DNA of 64,000 nucleotides from JAGHKQ01 sp041920565. GTDB lineage: Bacteria > Bacillota > Bacilli > Bacillales > Bacillaceae_G. Under the pieces are notes generated by a model, which was not told the origin of the DNA, did no database searches, and saw nothing but the letters and a program-made list of their open reading frames with translations. Made by a program: the position numbers and the translations under genes. Positions 51,743 to 59,884 of the stretch are shown one piece after another. The stretch spans positions 45,749 to 109,748 of the forward strand of contig JBHGXS010000043.1 of NCBI GenBank assembly GCA_041920565.1, read 5' to 3'. The first letter of the stretch is position 1; each line of letters begins with the position of its first letter.

Positions 51743-51913
51743 ATAGTTCCCTCCTTTTTTCCATCGTACGCAAATATGCCTCTAAAAGTCAAAAGTACAG
51801 TCTGTTCCAATCTTCCATAAGGCAAGTCTCCATTTTTATTAGTAATTGTTTGTGACATTCTTTATAATGAAGATAGTATGACCGTTCGTATGAAGGAAAG
51901 GGTGTGAAAGACT

Positions 51914-52120
51914 ATGATGCCGTTTTTATATTTTCCCGAAGATAAAACAGAGTATATCCCGGCAGCCATTACCTGCATTTTGTTTATCATTGGCGCATTG
52001 TTGACATGGCGTGCATTCATGAGAGCTTCCAAACGGGAAATGAAGCAGTTTGAAGAAATGGAAAAGCGCATTCACGAAATTAACGGAACTGCAAAAAAGA
52101 GTACGGATGCATCTAAGTAG
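51914..52120 (+). CDS. Small single-pass membrane protein
   Basis: 68 residues: one helix 'IPAAITCILFIIGALLTWRAF' and a charged amphipathic tail 'KREMKQFEEMEKRIHEI'. AAAGGGTGTG upstream, terminator downstream. Function unknown. Confidence 0.6.
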   Translation: MMPFLYFPEDKTEYIPAAITCILFIIGALLTWRAFMRASKREMKQFEEMEKRIHEINGTAKKSTDASK

Positions 52121-52148
52121 GGCTTGCTTGAGAGCGAGCTCTTTTTAT
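52120..52148 (+). terminator. Terminator after 51914 gene
   Basis: GCTTGCT-TGAG-AGCGAGC with T5 downstream. Confidence 0.75.
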
Positions 52149-52164
52149 TTTTGCTTCTCATTGT

Positions 52165-52335
52165 TCGTAGATTTTGTGTTTAAAATTCCAGCCGCTCAAG
52201 CAGCGAACGCAGCCACTTCGCACGATTTCAACCGAATCTATCGTTCATTCAAGCAAATTCGTGATTAAATCAGCCAAATCCTCATTTACTGTGCTGGAAA
52301 ACAGCCTCGCTGCATCGGCGAATTCCAACATGTTT
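52165..52335 (-). repeat. Degenerate phased repeat, subfamily B
   Basis: On the minus strand GATTTGGCTGATTTAATCAC (near 52280) and related GATTCGGTTGAAAT and GGAATTCGCCGATGCA blocks occur at about 20-22-bp steps. They resemble the units at 9437-9535. Weak individually. Confidence 0.35.
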
Positions 52336-52392
52336 ACTATGACAAAAAAGGGACAACCTAATAGTTGACTTTAGTGTTGGAGGTTTCAGTTT

Positions 52393-52932
52393 ATGAGAAA
52401 ACAGATGGCAAGTTTGATTTTCTTGTGTTTGATCGCAGCCGGTTGTCACCAAGGAAATCCGAAAAAAATGGAAGTCAAAATGCGCAATGCAGATGGAGAC
52501 GAAATTGGAACGGCTAACGTAGAACAAGCTCCGCAAGGGCTGAAAATAAAAGTAAAAGTAGAAGGTTTGGAACCGGGTCCGCACGGGTTTCATATTCATG
52601 AAGTGGGGGTATGCAAAGGACCAAATTTCATTTCCGCAGGCAAGCATTTTAACCCTGATGATAAAGAACACGGTTTGTTGAATCCGAAAGGGGCTGAAAA
52701 TGGTGATTTGCCGAATTTAATTGTAGATTACCAAGGAAAAGCGGATGCGGAAATATCAGCTCCCAATGCGGTGCTCAAGGAAGGAAAAACATCGTTGTGG
52801 CGCAAAGATGGGGCTTCCCTTATTATTACGGAAAAACCGGATGACGGTATGTCCCAGCCTTCTGGCAACTCAGGCAAACGCATTGCTTGCGGGGTGATTG
52901 TTAAGAAGTCCACAAAAAATAAAACAAAGTAA
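52393..52932 (+). CDS. yojM: Cu/Zn superoxide dismutase-like lipoprotein
   Basis: 179 residues with a lipoprotein signal (lipobox 'IAAGC', C18). The SOD fold is clear: 'GPHGFHIHEVGVC', 'SAGKHFNPDDKEHG', 'NGDLPNL', 'PSGNSGKRIACG'. Metal ligands H67, H69, H85, H93 and D105 are present. However, the Zn ligand in 'GxHxGD' is Glu102 and the last Cu ligand (expected in 'H-x-K-x-D-D') is Thr146. The disulfide pair C74/C166 is present. Full dismutase activity is doubtful. It is in the YojM group. Confidence 0.87.
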   Translation: MRKQMASLIFLCLIAAGCHQGNPKKMEVKMRNADGDEIGTANVEQAPQGLKIKVKVEGLEPGPHGFHIHEVGVCKGPNFISAGKHFNPDDKEHGLLNPKGAENGDLPNLIVDYQGKADAEISAPNAVLKEGKTSLWRKDGASLIITEKPDDGMSQPSGNSGKRIACGVIVKKSTKNKTK

Positions 52933-52960
52933 GGCGTGAGAGAAATCTCACGCTTATTTT
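52931..52960 (+). terminator. Terminator after the SOD-like gene
   Basis: GCGTGAGA-GAAA-TCTCACGC with T-rich tail. Confidence 0.85.
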
Positions 52961-53098
52961 ACGGAAGTTAAACACCCGACTGCATATCGTAAATGGTCAA
53001 GAGCGAGTTGCAGCGTTTCTCTCGGACTGCCGATATTGATGCGAATAAAGCCTCCGCTGCCTTGTCCAAATTTTCGCCCGGTTCCAACAATATATCAT
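52954..53098 (-). pseudogene. C-terminal stump of a PatB/MalY-type C-S lyase
   Basis: The minus strand reads 'GRKFGQGSGGFIRINIGSPR', 'ETLQLALDHLRYAVG' and 'CLTSVK', the C-terminus of a PLP-dependent cystathionine beta-lyase. A stop lies just upstream in frame and about 340 residues are missing. In B. subtilis patB neighbours yugE, which follows here, so this is a decayed resident gene. The remaining 180 bases to yugE hold nothing. Confidence 0.8.
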
Positions 53099-53277
53099 GC
53101 CCATAAGTGGAACTAAAAACATGGTGTTTGTCTATATTATTCAGCGAATTCCATATATAAGAACAGGAACCTATTAATAGAATTTTTTGTAATCTATTAA
53201 GAACAAATCGGCTTTCATATCGACTATTATGTGCTATGATAAGAGTAACAAACTCTGCAAAAATAAGGAGACTTTTT

Positions 53278-53532
53278 ATGGACAGTGCGTACGTGAGAAT
53301 GGTTGAACTCGTAAAAGAATGGGATCCGCTTGGATTCGGTCCGGATTTTTATGAGACGGAAGCATCCGATGTGGTGAACGTTGTCAGTGCGTTTGATGAC
53401 GCAGATTACATTGCAAAAAAAATCCAAAACATTTATTTAGTATCTTTTGAAGAACAGCTTCCGATTGAAAAATGCAAAATGCTAGCTCATCAGCTTTTGG
53501 AGCTGAAAGAGGAAGGAAGCTGTGAGCTGTAA
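53278..53532 (+). CDS. yugE: YugE family protein (DUF1871)
   Basis: 84 residues: 'MDSAYVRMVELVKEWDPLGFGPDFYETEASDVV' and 'EEQLPIEKCKMLAHQLLELK'. Function unknown. AAGGAG fixes the ATG at 53278. Confidence 0.87.
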   Translation: MDSAYVRMVELVKEWDPLGFGPDFYETEASDVVNVVSAFDDADYIAKKIQNIYLVSFEEQLPIEKCKMLAHQLLELKEEGSCEL

Positions 53533-53566
53533 AAGGAGAGAGGATGGATAACCTCTCTCCTTTTAC
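53531..53566. terminator. Bidirectional terminator yugE/yugF
   Basis: AAAAGGAGAGAGG / CCTCTCTCCTTTT, 13-bp perfect stem, between convergent genes. Confidence 0.9.
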
Positions 53567-54402
53567 GCTTCGGCAAATTCCATGATGTTTTCAAAAATAT
53601 GCTGCGGTCGTTCCTCCGGCAGCAGGTGCCCCGTATGACGATAGGAAATGAAAGTGGCGTTTGGCAGGTCTTGATGGAGACGCTTGCCTATATCAATCGG
53701 CACTACGCGGTCTTCTTCACCCCAAATAAGGAGAGATGGTGTTTTAATTTGCCGAAGGTCAGTGGAAGGGAGATCACCTTCCCGATCGCGTATCATGCGT
53801 GTTAAGGCTTGGAAAATGCGCTCATCGTAAAACGGCTGTGCATAGCCTTCCATCATTTCATCGTCAATCAAGGAATGATCATGAACGACATTTAAAAGAT
53901 TATCCCGTATCCCTTTTCGTGTAATCCAATTTTTTACATATAAATGGAAGAAAGGTAAATAAGAAGAGTAAATAAGCGGAAAATTTGCTCTGGATAAATA
54001 GCCGGAGCTGCAGAGCAAAACCATCTTGTCAATCAAGTCTTGTCTTAATTTGTTGACGTACAGCGAAATTTGTCCGCCCATGGAATGGCCGATAAGCACC
54101 ACGTTGGAAAGCTGCAGATGCTCAATGAGATCAATGACGATGCTGGCAAAGTTGCGGTAAGAATGAATAAAGCGCGTTGTTTTTTCGCTTTTGCCAAACG
54201 GGGGCAAATCTAGTGCCACAACGGTGCAATGCTTGGATAAAAGCGGAATTAAATGACGATAGCTGAACGTGGAAGAAAGAAACCCGTGAATTAACACGAA
54301 TGTTGGCTTTTTTTTACTCATCTCATAGTTATGCAGCTCGTAATGGACAGTAATGTCATGTGTAGTAAAAGTGAAGTGAGAAGGGTTTGTCTTTGCAGTC
54401 AT
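53563..54402 (-). CDS. yugF: Alpha/beta hydrolase YugF
   Basis: 279 residues with oxyanion motif 'LIHGFLSS', nucleophile elbow 'GHSMGGQ' (Ser), acid 'WGEEDRVV' (Asp) and 'YRHTGHLLPEE' (His). A cytosolic esterase-like enzyme, substrate unknown. GGAG lies 8 bases before the ATG at 54402. Its position next to yugE supports the name. Confidence 0.88.
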   Translation of the reverse strand: MTAKTNPSHFTFTTHDITVHYELHNYEMSKKKPTFVLIHGFLSSTFSYRHLIPLLSKHCTVVALDLPPFGKSEKTTRFIHSYRNFASIVIDLIEHLQLSNVVLIGHSMGGQISLYVNKLRQDLIDKMVLLCSSGYLSRANFPLIYSSYLPFFHLYVKNWITRKGIRDNLLNVVHDHSLIDDEMMEGYAQPFYDERIFQALTRMIRDREGDLPSTDLRQIKTPSLLIWGEEDRVVPIDIGKRLHQDLPNATFISYRHTGHLLPEERPQHIFENIMEFAEA

Positions 54403-54499
54403 AGTCGTCACTCCATCAGTTTTTTTCATATATTGTCCATTTTGATTGTGAATATGCTTGGAGGAATAAGTTACCGAAACAGGGGAGTTTTGCTGAATG

Positions 54500-54530
54500 A
54501 AAAAGGCTGCTGACGACACATCAGCAGCCA
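54500..54530 (-). terminator. Terminator of the 2-hydroxyacid dehydrogenase gene
   Basis: GGCTGCTGA / TCAGCAGCC with U5 on the minus strand. Confidence 0.88.
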
Positions 54531-54536
54531 AAAGCG

Positions 54537-55505
54537 CTATTTCAGTTCTTTTACAATATTAGGCGGCACTTCGCCTTGCAATCCTTTTACCAGGTTTTCC
54601 GCCGCAGTCATTGCCATGTTCACGCGCGTTTTTAATGTCGCCGATCCGATATGCGGAAGGGTGACGACATTTTGTAACCCAAGAAGCAGGTTATCCTTTT
54701 GGATAGGCTCCTGTGTGAACGTATCAATTCCTGCGCCATAAATTTTTCCCTCTTGCAGTGCCTCAATCAGCGCTTCTTCATCTACAGTTTGTCCGCGGGA
54801 AGCGTTAATGAAAATTGCAGTTTGTTTCATCAAATCGAACTCGCGGCGGCCAATCAGATGATATGTTTCGTCTGTAAGAGGCGTCATCAGCACAATAAAA
54901 TCTGAAGCCTGCAGCAATTCGTCCAGCGAACAATACTTCGCTCCGAATCGTTCTTCAGCTTCTTGTTTACGGTTGCGATTATAATACAAGACGTTCATAT
55001 CAAAGCCAAACTTCGCTCGTTTCGCTACTGCTTCGCCGATGCGTCCCATTCCGATGATGCCGACTGTTGCATGATGTACGTCCAAGCCGAAATGTTCACG
55101 ACCAATTTCTTTTTCCCAATGCCCTGCTTTTACGTAGGCATCAAGCTCACAAATACGCCGGGATACAGATAACATCAATCCAAAAATTAAATCTGCTACG
55201 GTATCGTCGAGTACATATGGAGTGTTTGTCCCGATTACATTACGTGCCTTCATGGCTTCTATATCAAAGTTGTCGTATCCGACGGAAATATTGCTGACCA
55301 CTTTTAAATGAGGAGCATGCGCTAACAGTTCCTCATCTATTTTTGCGCCAAAATTCAATAATCCATGTTTATCTTTTATTTTTTTTAACAAAACTTCGCG
55401 TGGAATTTTTCCTTGTCCATCCCATTTTTCGTATTCAAAATGCTCTCCTATGTATTGCTCGACATGTTTTGGTATGCGCTCTGAAATATAGACCTTTTTT
55501 TTCAT
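54537..55505 (-). CDS. D-2-hydroxyacid dehydrogenase (glyoxylate/2-ketogluconate reductase type)
   Basis: 322 residues with NAD(P) motif 'VGIIGMGRIGEAVAKRA'. The following 'YYNRNRK' with Asn-Arg in place of the acidic residue favours NADPH. Catalytic Arg is in 'NASRGQ', Glu in 'DTFTQEP' and His in 'LPHIGSAT'. GGAGGGAGAC gives the start at 55505. Confidence 0.92.
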   Translation of the reverse strand: MKKKVYISERIPKHVEQYIGEHFEYEKWDGQGKIPREVLLKKIKDKHGLLNFGAKIDEELLAHAPHLKVVSNISVGYDNFDIEAMKARNVIGTNTPYVLDDTVADLIFGLMLSVSRRICELDAYVKAGHWEKEIGREHFGLDVHHATVGIIGMGRIGEAVAKRAKFGFDMNVLYYNRNRKQEAEERFGAKYCSLDELLQASDFIVLMTPLTDETYHLIGRREFDLMKQTAIFINASRGQTVDEEALIEALQEGKIYGAGIDTFTQEPIQKDNLLLGLQNVVTLPHIGSATLKTRVNMAMTAAENLVKGLQGEVPPNIVKELK

Positions 55506-55691
55506 ATGTCTCCCTCCTATACCCATATTGTCCCATAAGAAAAGAGAGGGTTCAAATAATAAAAAATGAAAATAAGATATTTTCAAATAATTCAATCGCT
55601 TGTATACTTGGAAAAATGAGGGCTATTTTATGGAAGTCTTCATAAGTTAAAAAGTAGCTTTTCATTCTTAATAATAAGGAGTTTGAAAACG

Positions 55692-56186
55692 ATGACGGAA
55701 AAAGAACTGGAGCTGCTCGAATGTTTAGAGAGAAACAGCCGCTTGCCGGTGGACACCCTGGCTAAAATGCTGGATTTGAGCGTAGAAGAAGTACAGGCGA
55801 TGATCCGAAAGCTGGAACAAGAAAAGATTATTGTAGACTATGTCACGCTTGTGGACTGGGCAAAAGTAAAGGAGCAAGAAGGATTAACGGCGATGATTGA
55901 TGTGAAGGTGACGCCGAAGCGCGGGGTCGGCTTTGATGAAATCGCTGAAAAAATTTACCGTTATCCGGAAGTGAAATCAGTGTATTTAATGTCCGGTGCT
56001 TATGACTTGTCAATTGTGGTAGAAGGAAGAACGATGTCGCAAGTCGCTTCTTTTGTCGCGCAAAAGCTGTCTACATTGGATTCTGTGATATCTACAACTA
56101 CTCATTTTATTTTAAAGAAATATAAGCATGACGGGATTATTTACGATCAAAATGATGATGATAAACGAATTGTGGTGACACCATGA
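55692..56186 (+). CDS. alaR: Lrp/AsnC regulator AlaR (YugG)
   Basis: 164 residues: N-terminal HTH 'RLPVDTLAKMLDLSVEEVQAMIRKLEQEKII' and a C-terminal AsnC/RAM domain 'VKSVYLMSGAYDLSIVVEG'. TAAGGAG lies 10 bases before the ATG at 55692. It overlaps the aminotransferase by 4 bases (ATGA). In B. subtilis this regulator controls alanine transaminase. Confidence 0.9.
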   Translation: MTEKELELLECLERNSRLPVDTLAKMLDLSVEEVQAMIRKLEQEKIIVDYVTLVDWAKVKEQEGLTAMIDVKVTPKRGVGFDEIAEKIYRYPEVKSVYLMSGAYDLSIVVEGRTMSQVASFVAQKLSTLDSVISTTTHFILKKYKHDGIIYDQNDDDKRIVVTP

Positions 56187-57343
56187 AGTTTGTATTATCT
56201 GAAACTGCAACCTCATTACAGCCGTCCGGCATCCGCCGTTTCTTCGATTTAGCGGCAAGCATGGAAGGTGTTATTTCTCTTGGAGTAGGAGAGCCTGATT
56301 TTGTCACTCCGTGGAATGTGCGGGAAGCGTGCATTCGTTCACTGGAAGAAGGTTATACGGCTTATACTGCAAATGCAGGTTTGCTGGAGCTGAGAAAAGA
56401 AGTGTCCGGCTACTTTAGCCGCAAATTCGAATTGCAATACAATCCGGAGTCCGAAATTTTAATTACAGTAGGAGCCAGCCAAGCGCTGGATGTAGCCTTC
56501 CGGACGATTTTAAATCCAGGAGATGAAGTGCTCATTATTGAGCCGAGCTTCGTATCTTATGCACCGCTTGTTGCATTGGCAGGCGGCGTTCCTGTTGCAG
56601 TGCAAACGTCACCGGAAACCGGGTTTAAGCTGCAGCCGGAAGAGTTAGAGGAAGCGATTACACCTCGCACGAAAGCGATGCTGCTTTGTTCACCGAACAA
56701 TCCAACGGGAACGTTGTTAAATAAGCAAGAACTGGAGCGAATCGCTCAAATTGTAGAGAAGTATAACTTGATTGTGCTGTCAGATGAAATTTATGCCGAG
56801 CTTGTATATGACGAAACGTACACAAGTTTTGCAAGCATAAGTAATATGCGTGAGCATACGATCTTGATTTCCGGATTTTCAAAAGGATTTGCGATGACAG
56901 GATGGCGCCTGGGCATTGTGGCAGCTCCTGAATTTTTTTTGCAGCCGATGCTGAAGCTGCATCAGTACACGATGATGTGTGCGCCGACGATGTCACAGTT
57001 CGCCGCAATTGAGGCGCTGCGCCACGGAGAACGGGATGTCGTGGATATGAGAAAAAGCTATAAGCAGCGCAGAAACTTCATTACAAAATCCTTTAACGAA
57101 ATCGGATTGCCGTGCCATGTGCCGGGAGGAGCGTTCTATGCCTTCCCGTCCATTCAATCTACGGGACTGTCATCGGAAGAGTTTGCCGAGCAGCTGTTAT
57201 TGCAAGAGAGAGTCGCAGTCGTGCCGGGCGGCGTATTTGGAAAGAGCGGGGAAGGCTATATTCGCTGTTCTTACGCCACTTCCATGGAGCAGCTCATGGA
57301 AGCGATGAAGCGCATTGAGCGATTTGTCTCTGGATTAAAGTAA
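56183..57343 (+). CDS. alaT: Alanine transaminase-type aminotransferase AlaT (YugH)
   Basis: A 386-residue class I PLP aminotransferase. The PLP lysine is in 'SGFSKGFAMTGWRLG'; 'NPTGTLL' and 'SDEIYAELVY' are the N and D/Y cofactor contacts, and 'IRCSYATS' holds the substrate-binding Arg. It is translationally coupled to alaR. Confidence 0.92.
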   Translation: MKFVLSETATSLQPSGIRRFFDLAASMEGVISLGVGEPDFVTPWNVREACIRSLEEGYTAYTANAGLLELRKEVSGYFSRKFELQYNPESEILITVGASQALDVAFRTILNPGDEVLIIEPSFVSYAPLVALAGGVPVAVQTSPETGFKLQPEELEEAITPRTKAMLLCSPNNPTGTLLNKQELERIAQIVEKYNLIVLSDEIYAELVYDETYTSFASISNMREHTILISGFSKGFAMTGWRLGIVAAPEFFLQPMLKLHQYTMMCAPTMSQFAAIEALRHGERDVVDMRKSYKQRRNFITKSFNEIGLPCHVPGGAFYAFPSIQSTGLSSEEFAEQLLLQERVAVVPGGVFGKSGEGYIRCSYATSMEQLMEAMKRIERFVSGLK

Positions 57344-57349
57344 AATAAA

Positions 57350-57386
57350 ACGTCCCGCATGATTCTGCGGGGCGTCTTGTTGTTTA
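57350..57386 (+). terminator. alaRT terminator
   Basis: ACGTCCCGCA / TGCGGGGCGT (one G-U) with T-rich tail. Confidence 0.82.
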
Positions 57387-57466
57387 TGTATGCATACATA
57401 AGGAATTCAAGCGATTTTATGAAGAATCGCACTGTTGATTAGAATATGGACCGGCCCAATGAATAA

Positions 57467-57503
57467 AAAAGGACAAAACATTTAGTTTTGTCCAAAAAAG
57501 GGG
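57467..57503 (-). terminator. Orphan hairpin with U runs
   Basis: GGACAAAAC-ATTTA-GTTTTGTCC with A6 on both sides: a good terminator on the minus strand, but no minus-strand gene reads into it. Otherwise 57387-57690 shows only a TATAAT at 57648-57653 likely serving yugI. Confidence 0.5.
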
Positions 57504-57698
57504 GGAATACTAGAAAGCCATGTGTTAGTATTCTATCCCCTTATTTCAAAAATATACATAATACAGGAAAATTTTTCTTTTCATATAAGTCTTTTGCTGC
57601 TTTCATCGGACATAAAATGTCTTTTTGAATCGGACCTCGAGACGTGGTATAATTTACTAATATTAGAAAAAGGCCAACATATATATGGGAGTGTTTCT

Positions 57699-58079
57699 AT
57701 GTCTGACAAATATCATAGAGGAACGATTGTGAAAGGAAAAGTGACGGGCATTCAAGGATACGGAGCTTTCGTGGCACTGGATGAGTCCACACAAGGATTG
57801 GTGCACATTTCAGAAATTACGAACGGATATGTAAAGGATATTCATGATTTTTTGAAGGTGGGAGAGGAAGTAGAAGTGAAAGTGCTTTCAGTGGATGAAG
57901 GCTCAGGGAAAATAAGTCTCTCCTTAAAAGCGACAAAGGACGAACCGGCAGTAAAGCGTGAAAAAAAGCAAACAGCTATGAGAGTGCCGAAGCCTGCATC
58001 TGACGGATTCAACACGCTGCAAAAAAAATTAGAGGAATGGATTGCACAATCGCAAGGCCGTGAAAATACAGCAAAGTAA
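57699..58079 (+). CDS. yugI: S1-domain RNA-binding protein YugI (general stress protein 13)
   Basis: 126 residues: an S1 domain at residues about 8-75 ('GTIVKGKVTGIQGYGAFVALDESTQGLVHISEI', 'VGEEVEVKVLSVDEGSGKISLSLKA') and a basic tail. Homologues associate with ribosomes. GGGAG at 57687-57691 places the ATG at 57699. Confidence 0.93.
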   Translation: MSDKYHRGTIVKGKVTGIQGYGAFVALDESTQGLVHISEITNGYVKDIHDFLKVGEEVEVKVLSVDEGSGKISLSLKATKDEPAVKREKKQTAMRVPKPASDGFNTLQKKLEEWIAQSQGRENTAK

Positions 58080-58106
58080 AAGAGAAGGCGCCGCCTTCTC
58101 TTTTTC
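58079..58106 (+). terminator. yugI terminator
   Basis: AGAGAAGGCG / CGCCTTCTCT then T5. Confidence 0.88.
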
Positions 58107-58182
58107 GTTTACAAATAATGTGCAAAGTTGAGATCAAACGGCTGCTTTAACAGCCGTTTACTTGAAAATATGCTATAGCACG

Positions 58183-58416
58183 TTATCGAGCGTGCTTTGT
58201 TTCCGGATGAGTGCCAAGCTCTTCAGAAGGCTTGAATAATAAACCAAGGTTAATAAGGCCGCAAAGACCTACTATTCCATAAACAATTCTTGAAAGTGCC
58301 GCATCTTGTCCGCCAAAGATGGCAGCCACTAAATCAAATTGGAAGAAACCAATTAGTCCCCAGTTTAATGCACCGATTATAGTAAACACTAACGCGATAC
58401 GTTGTAAAGTGCTCAT
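58183..58416 (-). CDS. yuzA: DUF378 membrane protein YuzA
   Basis: 77 residues, two helices: 'RIALVFTIIGALNWGLIGFF' and 'IVYGIVGLCGLINLGLLF', with the conserved N-W-G of DUF378. Function unknown. A hairpin AAACGGCTG / CAGCCGTTT lies beyond the stop at 58136-58159. GGAGGGAAA precedes the ATG. Confidence 0.9.
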   Translation of the reverse strand: MSTLQRIALVFTIIGALNWGLIGFFQFDLVAAIFGGQDAALSRIVYGIVGLCGLINLGLLFKPSEELGTHPETKHAR

Positions 58417-58550
58417 TATAGGATTTCCCTCCTTACATGAATGCTTCGTTTATAGAATGGATTGAATGTAAACTTATTATGCAAATTTTTTTTGAAAACG
58501 GAAGATTTTTGGTATGTTAAGATTATAGGTCCGAAGAAGGAGTGAATTTG

Positions 58551-59714
58551 ATGCAAAATTTCACGTTTTATAATCCGACGAAATTGATTTTCGGAAGAGA
58601 TCAATTAGAACAGCTAAAAACGGAAGTTCCAAAATACGGAACGAAGGTGCTGCTCGTATATGGCGGCGGCAGCATTAAGAAAAACGGCATTTATGATAAT
58701 GTGATGTCCATTCTAAAAGATTTGAATGCAGAAGTGTCTGAACTGAGCGGTGTCGAACCGAACCCGCGACTGTCTACCGTTAAGAAAGGTATTGCTATCT
58801 GTAAAGAAAACGGCATTGAGTTTTTATTGGCAGTTGGAGGCGGCAGCGTAATCGACTGCACGAAGGCAATTGCTGCAGGAGCAAAATATGACGGAGATGT
58901 ATGGGACTTTATGACGCGCAAAGCGGTAGCGCAAGAAGCCCTTCCATTCGGAACAGTGTTAACATTGGCGGCGACAGGCTCTGAAATGAATGCAGGCTCC
59001 GTTATTACAAACTGGGAAACGAAAGAAAAGTACGGCTGGAGAAGCCCGGTTACGTTCCCGAAATTCTCCATTTTAGATCCGGTCCACACGTTTACGGTTC
59101 CGCGCGATCAAACGATTTACGGCGTGGTGGACATCATGTCTCATGTATTAGAGTCTTATTTTCATCAAGGCACAAATACACCGCTGCAAGACCGCTACTG
59201 TGAATCCTTGTTAAAAACAGTGATTGAAACAGCGCCGAAGCTGGTAAATGATTTAGAGAACTATGAATACCGTGAAACGATTTTATACTGCGGCACAATG
59301 GCGTTAAACGGTATTTTAAGCATGGGAGTTCAAGGCGACTGGGCGACTCATAATATTGAACATGCCGTTTCAGCTGTATACGATATCCCGCATGGCGGCG
59401 GATTGGCTATTCTCTTCCCGAACTGGATGAAGCATGTGCTAGATGAAAATGTGGCGCGCTTCAAGCAATTTGCCGTTCGTGTCTTTGATGTAGAAACGGA
59501 AGGAAAAACTGAACGCGAGATTGCTTTAGAGGGAATTGAAGCGCTTCGCAGCTTCTGGAATTCCATTGGTGCACCGTCTCGTTTAGCAGATTACAACATC
59601 GGCGATGAGAAGCTGGAAGTTATGGCTGACAAAGCAGTGGTGTACGGTCCGTTCGGTCACTTCAAAAAATTAGATAAAGAAGATGTGCTTGCGATTTACA
59701 AAGCATCTCTATAA
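58551..59714 (+). CDS. yugJ: Iron-containing alcohol (butanol-type) dehydrogenase YugJ
   Basis: 387 residues. NAD(P)-binding 'GGGSVIDCTKAIA' and 'LTLAATGSEMN' are present, and iron-binding residues occur in 'YGVVDIMSHVLE' (D and H) and 'HNIEHAVSAVYDIPHGGGLAI' (two H). It reduces aldehydes or oxidises alcohols. AAGAAGGAG gives ATG 58551. Confidence 0.92.
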   Translation: MQNFTFYNPTKLIFGRDQLEQLKTEVPKYGTKVLLVYGGGSIKKNGIYDNVMSILKDLNAEVSELSGVEPNPRLSTVKKGIAICKENGIEFLLAVGGGSVIDCTKAIAAGAKYDGDVWDFMTRKAVAQEALPFGTVLTLAATGSEMNAGSVITNWETKEKYGWRSPVTFPKFSILDPVHTFTVPRDQTIYGVVDIMSHVLESYFHQGTNTPLQDRYCESLLKTVIETAPKLVNDLENYEYRETILYCGTMALNGILSMGVQGDWATHNIEHAVSAVYDIPHGGGLAILFPNWMKHVLDENVARFKQFAVRVFDVETEGKTEREIALEGIEALRSFWNSIGAPSRLADYNIGDEKLEVMADKAVVYGPFGHFKKLDKEDVLAIYKASL

Positions 59715-59715
59715 A

Positions 59716-59752
59716 AAGAGGAGTCAATGCATGTGCATTGGCTCTTTTTTTA
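59716..59752 (+). terminator. yugJ terminator
   Basis: AAAAAGAGGAGTCAATGCA / TGCATTGGCTCTTTTTTT, long stem with few mismatches. Confidence 0.88.
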
Positions 59753-59884
59753 AATGTTTTGTTAAAATTTATAAAATTACTTAATTTGGTTACGCTTACA
59801 ATTAGCGGCCTTCTTGATTTACAAGCTCGGTTTCGTTAAAGTGAATACAGTACAAGCAAATTTGACCTAAATGGAGGGGAAAAG

